From UBA6626 sp963579995 (lineage in GTDB: Bacteria > Planctomycetota > Phycisphaerae > Phycisphaerales > Phycisphaeraceae), in contig CAUZIY010000039.1 in the NCBI GenBank assembly GCA_963579995.1, positions 1 to 22,124 on the forward strand: a stretch of DNA of 22,124 bases. The letters run 5' to 3'. The first letter of the stretch is position 1. Every line of letters starts with the position of its first letter. The translations under genes and the position numbers were made by a program. The notes beneath the pieces are model-generated. The model was not told the origin of the DNA and did no database searches. It saw nothing but the letters and a program-made list of their open reading frames with translations. Below are positions 1 to 9,065 of the stretch, piece after piece.

Positions 1-2740
1 GGTTCTTGATCCGTTCTGCATTGCTCATGGCCACGCTTACCGCGGTATCCATGTCTTGGAAGACAATTCTTCGATCGTGGCCGGATAGATAACCAGGGCC
101 CCAGAAATCTTCCAGGTTCTCGCGCATACCCCAACTGTTTTCGTTGTGACCCAGTGCAAACCCACGGTCGTTGAAACCCTTGATCCCAAATGTCCGCGAG
201 GGGACTTTGTTGCCCCCGGTCGGCAGGTCCTTCCACACCAAGTAGAAGCGATCACCTGGCCGCATAAAGACGGTGGCGCCCTGTTCCCAAAACTCAGATA
301 ACGAGTACTCTGATGGTGGCATTCGGAATCGTGCATCCAGTACTTCAACGGTTAGAGCGCGGCCTTCAGGATCGATTGTGCGGTAGATATCAGTTGGCGC
401 AACACGAGCAAGTAAAATGGTCATGTCATTCGATTCGATTTCTTCGTAAATCGATCCGCGGCCTTCATTCCAAGTTTTTGTTGGGAATCGCTGGCCCTCG
501 GGACCCAAATCCTTAGCGCCTGAAAGCTGACCTGACACCTCATCAATCGTATAGGCTTCGGCCGTAAACTGTCCGCCGCTGAGGTGATCAATAGCGGGAA
601 ATCGAAAAACACCATCACGCGTCTTCTGCAGCCAATATTTCTGGCCTCCCATCGCCTTGTGGACAATAATTGCATCAGGTACTCGTTCGCTGGGCAACAA
701 AGAATTCGATGTGCCGGCAGTCATCACCTGGCCCGCAAAATCCGAGAATCTTGTCGTGACACCTGCCAATGCCTTGCCGGGCCGATCCATTTGCTCAACA
801 CCGGATGCAACTTGCGCCGCCATGGCGGCCATCATCTGTGTGTGATCCGTGAGCGCATTAAAATTCACATGCTGGTCCAAGGGTGTCTGGTAGGTGTTAG
901 ATTGAGCATTACTACTGAACAGGAATGCAGAATTTCGACTGTGGATTAACAAGCCTTGCCAATCTGCTTCCAACCTGTGGGCAGCGCGGAGTATTGCAGG
1001 GACCCACGAACTTGGATGCGTTGACTCTCCTCGGTGTTGTTCTCGCCGTTGCCTGGTCTTTTGGACATTTTCCAAATAGTTTGAATAAAGCATGGCGTCG
1101 TCGGCATTCATGCCACGCCACTGTAGCCAGGAAGCAACAATGGCATTTCTTCCACCTTCAAGCATGGAACACAGTGTTACATCGCCACCATAGCCCAACT
1201 GCCCACCCTGGCTTGATGGTTCAACCGAGAAGTAATAGTTCTGCTCGAAGGGTCCCAATAGATCGGCAATTTGGACGGTATCCCGTTGGTACCGCCACTC
1301 CGATTCTGCGTGCTTTACCATATCTTGGACGGCAACGGAAAACTTGCTCTGAATCTGAGCCCGTTTGAGGACGTCTTCAAAGTATTGCTTCACGTCACTC
1401 ATGTCGGCGCTGACTGCAGATGCTGCACGTCGTCGCCGTTCCGAAGTCGCAATCAACTTGTCATAACTATGTCCTGCCGTCGGTTGGTTTTCCGCCATCC
1501 AATGGACCCTTGCTTGCTCCGCTTCCTGCCTGGTTTGGGTCGCGTATTGCGTAATCAGCCGCCTGACAACGGCTGACAAGGTGCGTTTGGTGCTCAAGCC
1601 ATGTTCGGCCCAAAGAGCAGCTTCTTTTGATTCATCCAACGCCCAGTAGTCCAGCCCTTCGATGGCTGCGGCTACGGCTTGTGCCGTCAGCTTCTGTTTC
1701 TCTAGCTTTCGTAGTCGCGTGTGCAGCAAATCATAATTTTGCTTTTCGATACCTAATCCTCCGATTGCATCGGTCATCCGGCGGATACCTGCAGAAGCCT
1801 GGTACCGCCCTGAGTGGGCCACAAAGATGGTGGTCCTTAGCAATCCACCACGTTGATCTGCCAACGCGCGGGCGATCGAGACCATTGATGCAAGGGAACA
1901 GCCGTCCTGATAGCCGGGTGCCCGGTCGGGTACCACAGACCAGGAATCGGTGTGTGCCATTAACGTGACCGCTTCAGTACTCGGTTGGAGTGGGTCCAAG
2001 ATGCCGTATACATTGCGAGCCTCGCGGATTTCCCAATCAACACGAGCCTCGATCCGAACATGTTTTCCAATTAAACCTTCCGTATCACCCGTTACAAGAA
2101 ACCGCGGCATGTCACCCGGAAAGTCGAGAAACTTTTTCCGGTAAGCCAATGGGTCCGGGCTAGATCGAAACAATATGGCACTTGCGCCGAGCTTGGCGGT
2201 ATCTAGCCATTCAAAACCATGCTGCATGGTGACCAAGGCGATCTTGTTTCGAATGTTGAGTCCATCGAGTTCTTCGAGTGTCCCCCCACCAACATCAATG
2301 ACCGGTCCGGTGATTCCACCCGGTTTGGTTGTGCACGTGCGGACTAGATTTGGCCACATTGGCGAAATCGAGATGCGGGATAGTTCACCGCCGTTTTCAT
2401 CCATGATGCGGCTGTACTTGGTGATGGGTACAGTCACCGGATAGGACTGAATCAGGACTCGCAGGCCTAGTCGCTTGAATTCCTCTTCGATCCATTTGGA
2501 TACCGCCTGCTCCCAATGGGTGCCTGATAGCCTTGAGGTATCTTTAACGGCTTCAGCGTGAAGCTTTTGCAGATCTTTTTGAGTGATACTTTCGTATAGG
2601 GCGTCAAAGTCAACAGTCTTGGCTAATTCGCCGCGTGCGCGAGCTTGCTTGGCTGGGATCCCATCTTGGCCCCAGAAGGCCATCAATATGGTGATGGCGG
2701 CCGAAACGGCGACCATGCTTATTACAAGAACCACACGCAT
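1..2740 (-). CDS. Membrane-anchored M28-fold peptidase-like protein, 3' end outside window
   Basis: The reading frame stays open from ATG at 2740 to the left edge, giving 913 visible residues with no stop. Residues 3-23 form a hydrophobic anchor or signal. Residues about 130-240 resemble a PA-type insert, followed by an M28-like core. The first zinc motif is HTD (H263, D265) in a LMAHTDSW context, and the bridging Asp is D279 in PGYQDGCS. At the place where M28 enzymes carry the catalytic Glu-Glu pair (after a strand reading TTIFVA), this protein has His309-Ser310 then GRYQASAG, so a classical active site seems lost. Residues about 330-910 contain helical stretches and then beta-rich sequence that I do not recognise. 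The start lies 19 bp after the stop of the DUF6785 gene, with a GGGGG-type ribosome site, so the two are probably co-transcribed. The M28 fold is fairly sure; the function is unknown. Confidence 0.75.
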   Translation of the reverse strand, partial: MRVVLVISMVAVSAAITILMAFWGQDGIPAKQARARGELAKTVDFDALYESITQKDLQKLHAEAVKDTSRLSGTHWEQAVSKWIEEEFKRLGLRVLIQSYPVTVPITKYSRIMDENGGELSRISISPMWPNLVRTCTTKPGGITGPVIDVGGGTLEELDGLNIRNKIALVTMQHGFEWLDTAKLGASAILFRSSPDPLAYRKKFLDFPGDMPRFLVTGDTEGLIGKHVRIEARVDWEIREARNVYGILDPLQPSTEAVTLMAHTDSWSVVPDRAPGYQDGCSLASMVSIARALADQRGGLLRTTIFVAHSGRYQASAGIRRMTDAIGGLGIEKQNYDLLHTRLRKLEKQKLTAQAVAAAIEGLDYWALDESKEAALWAEHGLSTKRTLSAVVRRLITQYATQTRQEAEQARVHWMAENQPTAGHSYDKLIATSERRRRAASAVSADMSDVKQYFEDVLKRAQIQSKFSVAVQDMVKHAESEWRYQRDTVQIADLLGPFEQNYYFSVEPSSQGGQLGYGGDVTLCSMLEGGRNAIVASWLQWRGMNADDAMLYSNYLENVQKTRQRREQHRGESTHPSSWVPAILRAAHRLEADWQGLLIHSRNSAFLFSSNAQSNTYQTPLDQHVNFNALTDHTQMMAAMAAQVASGVEQMDRPGKALAGVTTRFSDFAGQVMTAGTSNSLLPSERVPDAIIVHKAMGGQKYWLQKTRDGVFRFPAIDHLSGGQFTAEAYTIDEVSGQLSGAKDLGPEGQRFPTKTWNEGRGSIYEEIESNDMTILLARVAPTDIYRTIDPEGRALTVEVLDARFRMPPSEYSLSEFWEQGATVFMRPGDRFYLVWKDLPTGGNKVPSRTFGIKGFNDRGFALGHNENSWGMRENLEDFWGPGYLSGHDRRIVFQDMDTAVSVAMSNAERIKN

Positions 2741-2759
2741 CTGTTTTACGCCAATCCCC

Positions 2760-5501
2760 CTAAGACCAGAATCCGGCATTGGACATTGCTTCAAGGATGC
2801 GCCAGATCAGTGTCGTCAGTAGATCGGAAATGAACACACCGACGAAGAATGGGCGCAGAACACGGCGAACCAGTTGAACCCCCCCAAAACGCAACCCCAC
2901 GAATTTAACCGCCCATGCGACTGCTACACTCGACCATAAACTCAACATCGCGTGGGAAAAAGCCAATGCAAACCCCAGTGGATGCAAAGGGAATCCCAGC
3001 CAGATTAACCTCGCCAGCGCCAGTAGGCCTGTGATTGCGAATGAAACGCCCACCACAACCCAGGTGACATACTGTGGCTCAATAATCTTCTCTTTCACTT
3101 CTTCTGTAAGGATCTGGTCTTCGTCAGGATTTTCCTGGAAGTATTTTTCAACCTGTCTCTGGTCGCCTTCGATCATGCCGGTCATTTGGTTGAATTCGCC
3201 TCGCTTCTCCATGACTTGGCGGGTCATGTTGAGTGAGCCGATAGTGTATCGCCAGGACATCGAGACGATTCCACCAACGAACATCGAGATTAGAAAGCCG
3301 ATGATCAGGCACCGCCCCATCTTTTTCAGAGGTACGCCCACTCGTGTTGCTGCTGCCATGGATTCCGCGAGCACCGGCGCGATCATCAAGAAAGTGCCCG
3401 TGTAAAGGAAATAAGCCTGGGCGGTGAAAACCAGTTGGTTCATGCCCCATAGCAGGACACCACCGAAACCCATCATTAGATAAGTAGGCCATTGTATTAT
3501 CAGGTAGGTTGTCGGAAGCCCAATTTCAGATCGAATACGTGCAGCTGATAACGCCAGCAGCAAACATATCCCAATATAGATGAGCAAGAACCATGGGTTG
3601 ATCTGTGCCAGTTGCGCAAACCAAACAATTAAAGCAACTGAAACAGCCAGGCCAATCACGGCCATTCGATAGGTTAGTGCTTCATCTGAATCATCCGCGG
3701 TAGATTTCAAAGAGAGTGCTTTACGGAATACTTGCAGCAAGTGTTTTCGGGCGGCAATTACGCAGATCAGTGCCATGCATAGCAGGCCGCCGTAAGTCAG
3801 TAGCGATTGGTAGGGCCACCATCGATTAGATTGGTACCGTTCGGCAGCCGGCAAGGTCTTGAGAGGTGTAAAGTACCCGATGTAACGGTAGATCCATGCC
3901 AAGCCAAAGAATATAACGAGGCTTCGTAGCATCTCGAGAGTCATAAAGAAGGCTACGGCAATGGCAAGTGGACGCACATTCACCTCTAGAGGTTGTGCGT
4001 AATTTCGATGACCAGTCACTTCCCGCAGCGGTCCTGCGGGCATGACGTCCGCCACGCGGAGGTGCAGATTGACGAACGGAAGTTCAGGCCAAAACGCCTT
4101 GTTGGCGTATTGCAGTGATAGGTGAACGGCGCATATCGCTACGCCGATCCAGAATGGAGTGCTGCGCAGAATCGTTAGTCGTCCCCGGTCATCGCCTTTT
4201 GTCAGATCCACGATAAACGTGGTCATCGGGAAGGCAAGTCGATCACCACGTTCCCATTGACGGTAAAAAATGGTGACCAGACAGAACATTGCCATGAACA
4301 TGGCAATGACCAGTAATCCCCATCTAAACAAGGGCTTGGACCATTCACGCCAAGGTGCTTTGCCGAAAAGCATGAACTTCACATACTCAACCGGATTGCT
4401 CTTGTCCGGTCGTAATCGCACGCGCGTCCGATCAGCTTCGCTGAGTTGCTCCCAGACCTCCGGCGTGGCTTCTTCGTAGCCCTCGAGGTATCTGGGGATC
4501 TGCTCGGTATCAATAATAGAAAAATCTTTCGCCCAGAGCTTGCCTTTGCCTTCAAAGCGAAGTTTGACATAGAACTTGTCTTCCAGATCGCGAGGGACCT
4601 GATAATCGATCCGTCCTTTAGTCATGAAGCGAAGCGGGGATATCACCTCGACCTTGGTGCGTGTCCTAAGGATGAATAGTTCATATCCCTGCCTGGGGTC
4701 TACGCCGGCGGTCAATGTGACGACCGATGAAGACGACGGTTCATCCAAGCGAATGCGAGCAAAGATGGCATAACGAGTCAGTGGCATTACAAACCGCTCG
4801 TTGGCCGTATTCTTGTCCAGTTCCAGAAGAAGTTCCGAGACATCGGTATCCTGCGTGTGGAGCATTTCGACGCACCGCCCGGCTCCATTGGGTCCATCGA
4901 TGACGGGAAGCTCCTGCGAACCGTTGGAACCACGGAACGTCCAGCGAACTCCAGGTGCCGGTGTGCCATTCGTATCGACCTCTGGCCCGGCCTTTTCGAG
5001 CCGGTCGCCCAAGTTGGGCCACAGATCTTTTGAAATCATCATGGCGCGATCGAGATCGCGTGTACGGTGCATTTCGACCTGTGCGGGTACAAGATGGTTC
5101 CAAAACGCGCCGGTATTGATAGGAATGCCAAGTACCAGAATGCTAAAGACCACAACCAATTCGCCGCGGGCCACGTTCCAATTGCGGCGCAACATGGGTA
5201 TTGCCGCGAATAGAAGAAGTATTGGTACGAACAGCCCCATTGCCCCAGCTGGCGGCACGTCAGGCCGTGGCAAAGCGCCCGTGGGTGGTGGTGATCCGGA
5301 GAAATTGCCGATTTGTGATTCGGCTCCGGCATTCATATAGGTATCAATGGCTTCCGACGCCACGGCACCAATGACCAGTAGTGGCAGTGCTATCGCGATG
5401 ATGCGCAGAACCGAAATGTGGTTCGGGTCGCCCCCTTGGCGGCTCGCCTGACTCGATTGCGAAGATTCCAAATCAGACTCCACCGAAACTCCGTTATCCA
5501 T
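2760..5501 (-). CDS. DUF6785/DUF6784 family multi-pass membrane protein
   Basis: This 913-residue protein (from ATG 5501) has an N-terminal membrane segment at about 32-50, two more near 86-104 and 114-132, a large soluble region at about 140-390, then a dense series of roughly ten membrane segments. The N-terminal part, including the ARGELVVVFSILVLGIPINTG stretch, matches my memory of DUF6785. The C-terminus (HPLGFALAFS, LWSS, AWAVKFVGLRFGG, RRVLRPFFVGVF) matches DUF6784. Both families occur mainly in Planctomycetes and related phyla, and no function is known to me. Residues about 185-335 are beta-rich and resemble a jelly-roll or carbohydrate-binding fold inserted between membrane segments, which makes this protein longer than the members I remember. 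An upstream in-frame TTG at 5522 would add seven residues; neither start has a strong ribosome site. It is the first gene of an operon with the M28-like protein. Confidence 0.85.
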   Translation of the reverse strand: MDNGVSVESDLESSQSSQASRQGGDPNHISVLRIIAIALPLLVIGAVASEAIDTYMNAGAESQIGNFSGSPPPTGALPRPDVPPAGAMGLFVPILLLFAAIPMLRRNWNVARGELVVVFSILVLGIPINTGAFWNHLVPAQVEMHRTRDLDRAMMISKDLWPNLGDRLEKAGPEVDTNGTPAPGVRWTFRGSNGSQELPVIDGPNGAGRCVEMLHTQDTDVSELLLELDKNTANERFVMPLTRYAIFARIRLDEPSSSSVVTLTAGVDPRQGYELFILRTRTKVEVISPLRFMTKGRIDYQVPRDLEDKFYVKLRFEGKGKLWAKDFSIIDTEQIPRYLEGYEEATPEVWEQLSEADRTRVRLRPDKSNPVEYVKFMLFGKAPWREWSKPLFRWGLLVIAMFMAMFCLVTIFYRQWERGDRLAFPMTTFIVDLTKGDDRGRLTILRSTPFWIGVAICAVHLSLQYANKAFWPELPFVNLHLRVADVMPAGPLREVTGHRNYAQPLEVNVRPLAIAVAFFMTLEMLRSLVIFFGLAWIYRYIGYFTPLKTLPAAERYQSNRWWPYQSLLTYGGLLCMALICVIAARKHLLQVFRKALSLKSTADDSDEALTYRMAVIGLAVSVALIVWFAQLAQINPWFLLIYIGICLLLALSAARIRSEIGLPTTYLIIQWPTYLMMGFGGVLLWGMNQLVFTAQAYFLYTGTFLMIAPVLAESMAAATRVGVPLKKMGRCLIIGFLISMFVGGIVSMSWRYTIGSLNMTRQVMEKRGEFNQMTGMIEGDQRQVEKYFQENPDEDQILTEEVKEKIIEPQYVTWVVVGVSFAITGLLALARLIWLGFPLHPLGFALAFSHAMLSLWSSVAVAWAVKFVGLRFGGVQLVRRVLRPFFVGVFISDLLTTLIWRILEAMSNAGFWS

Positions 5502-5872
5502 TGCAACTGGCACCGAGAACAATGCAGTTTACCAGATCCAACAGACGCGGTCTTGGCCCAAGCAAAACGCCCCAGCAGCTGGTGGATCTCAAGTCAATGA
5601 AGATCGGATGAACACCCACAGTTTTTGTTACTGAAAGACACAATACGCAAAAGGGCCGCAGCACTTAAAAAGCACTGCGGCCCCTCGGAGCAATCAAATT
5701 AATGGTAACCGAACCTTGTCCAATAACCAAATGATTACCACTACGCCAATACAGAATCGGTGTCAGGATACGGCGGCCGCAGTATTTCAGATTTTATTTC
5801 GTGATGCGGAAGCCGACATCCTGCCCATGTTGGCTGATGATGGCGACGACACAACGGCTGGTTGACTACTCA
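5502..5872. other. Intergenic region between the ABC exporter and DUF6785 genes
   Basis: This stretch of about 370 bp holds one clear element, the terminator at 5649-5683. A 28-codon reading frame on the minus strand starts inside the ABC ATPase stop codon (TAATG at 5873) and ends at 5787, but it resembles no known protein. The promoter for the DUF6785 operon should lie between 5502 and 5648. I could not pick a convincing -35/-10 pair; TTGACT occurs there without a good partner. Confidence 0.5.
5649..5683 (-). terminator. Rho-independent terminator of the Wzm/Wzt operon
   Basis: On the minus strand GGGCCGCAG and CTGCGGCCC form a perfect 9-bp GC-rich stem. Three more pairs (two of them G-U) extend it to 12 bp, with a small T/A-rich loop, and TTTT follows. 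It lies about 190 nt past the ABC ATPase stop. There is no T-run on the plus side, so it acts for minus-strand transcription. Confidence 0.85.
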
Positions 5873-7117
5873 TTAGATTTTCGTGTCGTTGATGGAGACT
5901 GGGGGTGCGTCATTAATGGGCCGGACAGTCCAATTGGTTCCGAGACGCAATACAGCGTTTCCAGGTGAATTTCCGCGAACCGTTACCATTCTGGGCGTAC
6001 TGGATTCCCATAGCGGATGGCCATGGCCAATGTCCGTGACATTCAGGCCAAAGGTGTAGTCACCTTCAGCGAGGGGCATAGGATCAAACCGGTAGCGTAG
6101 GCGATATATGCCCGCATGTGGGGGGATTTTCATGGAGTGGGCAGTACTGGCAGTACCCAGATACAGGCCGCTAGCGGTCGCGATATTCAATTGAATACTG
6201 ATATCCTCAAAGGCATCTTGTAGAATTAGATCGAATTCAATATCTGCCGGTTCGCCACAATCCAGTTCTGTGACCTCGCGTCCAGTTGTATCACATAATC
6301 GCAAGTTCTTGATCTCCGCCACCACCGGCGAGCCTGATATTGAATTGTTGTGGTCTTCTCGCAATGCCTCAATATAAGCCTTGATGGCACCGTTAGTCTT
6401 CCCCTGATAGATCATCTTGCCGTGGTCAAGAACGATGGTATTGGGGCACAATCGGCTAACCTGGTCGAGCAAGTGCGAGATGAATACAACCGTGACATCA
6501 GACTGGATCAGTTTTTCCATGTGTTGGAGGCACTTGTGGCGAAATTTGGCATCGCCAACGCTAAGCACTTCATCCACCAGCAGGATGTCCGGATCCATGT
6601 GAGCCGCGACAGCAAAACCCAAGCGTGCTTTCATGCCGGCGCTGTATCGCTTGATTGGTGTGTCAATAAACCTGTTAACACCCGAAAATTCAATGATCTG
6701 TTCTTCCTTTTTTCGGATTGCCTCACGCATTATTCCGAGAATTGCACCATTGAGGTAAATATTCTCTCGCCCGGTGAGGTCTTGGTGGAATCCTGCTCCA
6801 ATTTCGATCAATGCTGATAATCGGCCGTTGATGGTGTAGTTTCCTCGATTAGGTTTGAGGATATGTGAAAGGAGTTTGAGCATCGTGCTTTTGCCCGCAC
6901 CATTAGGTCCGATGATACCGAGCGACTCGCCACGCGGAACCTCAAAACTGATATCGCGAAGAGCCCAAAACTCGCGATGGGCCAACTCGTCGGATTTAGT
7001 GCCACGGCCGATTAGCCGTTTTGTCACCGCTGGAATCAGTTCACGTAGTGAATCGTGAAACTCGCCTCGACGAAATTTCTTCCAAACGCCATTAACTTGG
7101 ATTGCAGTGTCAGTCAT
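5873..7117 (-). CDS. Wzt-like ABC transporter ATP-binding protein with C-terminal polysaccharide-binding domain
   Basis: The protein has 414 residues. It is the cytoplasmic ATPase of an ABC-2 polysaccharide or teichoic-acid-type exporter. The ATPase domain (about 4-250) has Walker A GPNGAGKST (70-78), signature RYSAGMKARLGF (near 157-168) and Walker B ILLVDEVLSVGD (178-189), then the H-loop in VVFISH. Residues about 270-410 form a beta-rich C-terminal domain like the one in Wzt of E. coli O8/O9a, which recognises the capped end of the finished glycan. The length fits the Wzt type with this extra domain; plain TagH/KpsT-like ATPases are shorter. The start ATG lies 6 bp after the permease stop, so the two are a transcriptional unit. 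The polymer carried cannot be read from sequence, but the neighbouring exopolysaccharide genes suggest it is the product of this locus. Confidence 0.93.
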   Translation of the reverse strand: MTDTAIQVNGVWKKFRRGEFHDSLRELIPAVTKRLIGRGTKSDELAHREFWALRDISFEVPRGESLGIIGPNGAGKSTMLKLLSHILKPNRGNYTINGRLSALIEIGAGFHQDLTGRENIYLNGAILGIMREAIRKKEEQIIEFSGVNRFIDTPIKRYSAGMKARLGFAVAAHMDPDILLVDEVLSVGDAKFRHKCLQHMEKLIQSDVTVVFISHLLDQVSRLCPNTIVLDHGKMIYQGKTNGAIKAYIEALREDHNNSISGSPVVAEIKNLRLCDTTGREVTELDCGEPADIEFDLILQDAFEDISIQLNIATASGLYLGTASTAHSMKIPPHAGIYRLRYRFDPMPLAEGDYTFGLNVTDIGHGHPLWESSTPRMVTVRGNSPGNAVLRLGTNWTVRPINDAPPVSINDTKI

Positions 7118-7123
7118 TGCAAG

Positions 7124-7948
7124 TCATGCGTATTCGGCGAACATGGATTCCGCCTTTGTGAACAAAGCGTGGCCAAACACAATCACAACGGCAGTTACAA
7201 CGGCACTGTAGGCCAGAAACTTGTGTAGAAGAGCGTTAATATGACCCTCAAGTAGTACCATCCGCAATGCTTCGAGTGGGGGCGCAATGGGGTTGAATAA
7301 CATCAACCATCCATAATCTGCATGAACCTCGGTGTATGTGAAATAAACCAGGGAAAAAAGAATTCCGAATTGGAGTACAACCTGTACGATGTATTTGACA
7401 TCACGAAATATGAGATTGGCGGCTGACAATCCAATACCGAGCCCGGCCGCCATGAGGATCAGCATCGCTAGCAGCACAGGTACCCACAGCAGTTGAATTG
7501 ATATCACGATGGGTGATTTGTCGCCCCCCACCAGGACCAGAATCGCCAGTACGACAACCAAGCCTGTTAGGCTGATAGCAAAATCAAACAGTGCAGACAG
7601 TGTGGCAGAAAGTGGAACGACTTCGCGTGGGAAGTAGATCTTTGTGATCAACTCCACATTCCCGATCAAGCTCGTCGATGCGGCACCGACAATAGCAGAA
7701 AATGCGAGCCAAGGCACTGATTTCACCATGACACCAACAATATCGGCTGCAACGGGCAGTGATTCTGAACGGTACCAGGACATCACAAGGCGAAACAGGA
7801 TGCCTGATGTGATGGCCAAGACAGGCATAAAAAATGCCCATGCAACCCCCATTACGGCCTGTTTGTATTTGACTTGGATGTCGCGATAGGTCAGCGCAAT
7901 GAGGAGTTCTCGATAAGCTGCGATCTGTTTGATGGTGTTTAGTGGCAT
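7124..7948 (-). CDS. Wzm-like ABC-2 type polysaccharide export permease
   Basis: The protein has 274 residues with about six membrane segments and belongs to the ABC-2 membrane family (Wzm, TagG, RfbA type). The cytoplasmic N-terminus reads AYRELLIALTYRDIQVKYKQAVMGVAWAF, whose RDI-x-VKYKQ and G-x-AW core is typical of these permeases. Near the C-terminus NPIAPPLEALR matches the conserved NP motif of the family. The protein should form a homodimeric channel in the inner membrane for a lipid-linked glycan, driven by the ATPase encoded 6 bp downstream. The ATG at 7948 is only 42 bp from the start of the divergent deacetylase gene, so both promoters must lie in or overlap this short gap or the coding ends. 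Confidence 0.92.
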   Translation of the reverse strand: MPLNTIKQIAAYRELLIALTYRDIQVKYKQAVMGVAWAFFMPVLAITSGILFRLVMSWYRSESLPVAADIVGVMVKSVPWLAFSAIVGAASTSLIGNVELITKIYFPREVVPLSATLSALFDFAISLTGLVVVLAILVLVGGDKSPIVISIQLLWVPVLLAMLILMAAGLGIGLSAANLIFRDVKYIVQVVLQFGILFSLVYFTYTEVHADYGWLMLFNPIAPPLEALRMVLLEGHINALLHKFLAYSAVVTAVVIVFGHALFTKAESMFAEYA

Positions 7949-7990
7949 TAGTCAATTTTTTTATGGGTGTAAATAAGGATCCGGGGCGTT

Positions 7991-8941
7991 GTGCAGGCGT
8001 ATGCCATGTTAGACTTGACTCCAATGTCGGCCCGGGATCCAGCTCGTGTTCCTTGCTGTGTCAGCATTGACGTGGAAGAGTATTTCCATGTTGAGGCGGC
8101 CCGGGGGGTGGTCGACTCTAGCCGGTGGGACGATTGGCCTTCGCGGGTCGAGCGAAATGTTGATCTGCTTTTGACACTTTTCGATGCGTGTGGCCAGCGG
8201 GGTACATTTTTCATTCTTGGCCATGTGGCTCAGCGGCACGAATCGATGGTGAAGCGTATTGCACAAGCTGGCCATGAGATCGCCAGCCACGGTTCGAACC
8301 ACCAGAGACTGCACCAGTTGAACACGGAAACATTTCGTGCCGACGTGCTGGCTTGTAAGGAGCTGCTTGAAGATCAGACCGGCCAGCGTGTACGGGGGTA
8401 CCGAGCACCGACCTTTAGTGTAGCCAGGCAGACAGCCTGGGCGATCGATGTGCTGGTTGAGTTGGGGTTCGAGTACGACGCCTCTATTTTTCCTGTACGG
8501 TATCCGTGGTATGGCGTGCCGACTGCGCCGATCAGTCCGTTCATGGTGCGCAATGGAAGTGGCCCGACATTGCTGGAGGTCCCGCCACTGGTATACCGCC
8601 TTGGTTCTTGGAATCTGGCTGCAGCGGGCGGCGGTTACTTTCGATTGTTGCCACTTGTTCTGATGCAGTGGGCCCTCACCCAGGCATGTCGACAGGGACG
8701 GCCAGCAATTTTGTATTTTCATCCTTGGGAGTTTGACCCTCAGATGCCACGTATGCCGTTGTCTGCAACTGGTCAGATCCGCACCTATACAGGTTTGCGA
8801 CGGGCTCAATCGCGACTGGAGCGCGTCATGCGTCGGTCGGGTAGGTGGAGTCCTATCGGTGATGTACTTGGCGAACTGCAGGCCTTGGCCGATACGCATC
8901 CGGGTTTTGATTTGGCGCGGTGTGTAATAACTCACAACTGA
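7991..8941 (+). CDS. XrtA-type polysaccharide deacetylase (NodB fold with DUF3473-like C-terminus)
   Basis: The protein has up to 316 residues. It should remove acetyl groups from N-acetylated sugars of the exopolysaccharide. NodB-type motifs are visible: SIDVEEYFHVE with metal/catalytic Asp27, HGSNHQRL with His100 and His104, RGYRAPTFSV (about 135-144), LLEVPP, and a late YFHPWEFDPQMPRM segment that is the hallmark of the PEP-CTERM/XrtA-associated subfamily. There is no obvious signal peptide, as in relatives. The first start is GTG 7991, preceded at 11 nt by AAGGA; ATG 8006 and ATG 8024 are in frame and would also keep the whole domain. It is the only plus-strand gene in the polysaccharide locus and converges on the glycosyltransferase gene 124 bp away. 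Confidence 0.93.
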   Translation: MQAYAMLDLTPMSARDPARVPCCVSIDVEEYFHVEAARGVVDSSRWDDWPSRVERNVDLLLTLFDACGQRGTFFILGHVAQRHESMVKRIAQAGHEIASHGSNHQRLHQLNTETFRADVLACKELLEDQTGQRVRGYRAPTFSVARQTAWAIDVLVELGFEYDASIFPVRYPWYGVPTAPISPFMVRNGSGPTLLEVPPLVYRLGSWNLAAAGGGYFRLLPLVLMQWALTQACRQGRPAILYFHPWEFDPQMPRMPLSATGQIRTYTGLRRAQSRLERVMRRSGRWSPIGDVLGELQALADTHPGFDLARCVITHN

Positions 8942-9065
8942 AGTTCCAATAATATTTTCGTCCCGTGTGCCCGATGCAGTCGTTAGCAGCCCGGCTCCTG
9001 TTTCCATTTCGGCTCATTTCGATTTGATAGCCAGTAGCCAACACAGTAGAAAGAGGCTGATCCTG

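Noticed and set aside
313..2444. Many short plus-strand and out-of-frame minus-strand open frames
   Set aside because: One continuous minus-strand frame from 2740 to the left edge explains the whole stretch with a coherent M28-like protein.
4801..5340. A 179-codon plus-strand frame inside the DUF6785 gene
   Set aside because: It is the antisense of a well-supported membrane protein and shows the Arg/Ser/Pro-rich composition of a shadow frame.
8009..9007. A 332-codon open frame on the minus strand opposite the deacetylase
   Set aside because: Its translation is rich in His, Arg, Cys and Pro with no family resemblance, and the plus strand encodes a clear deacetylase with all its motifs.
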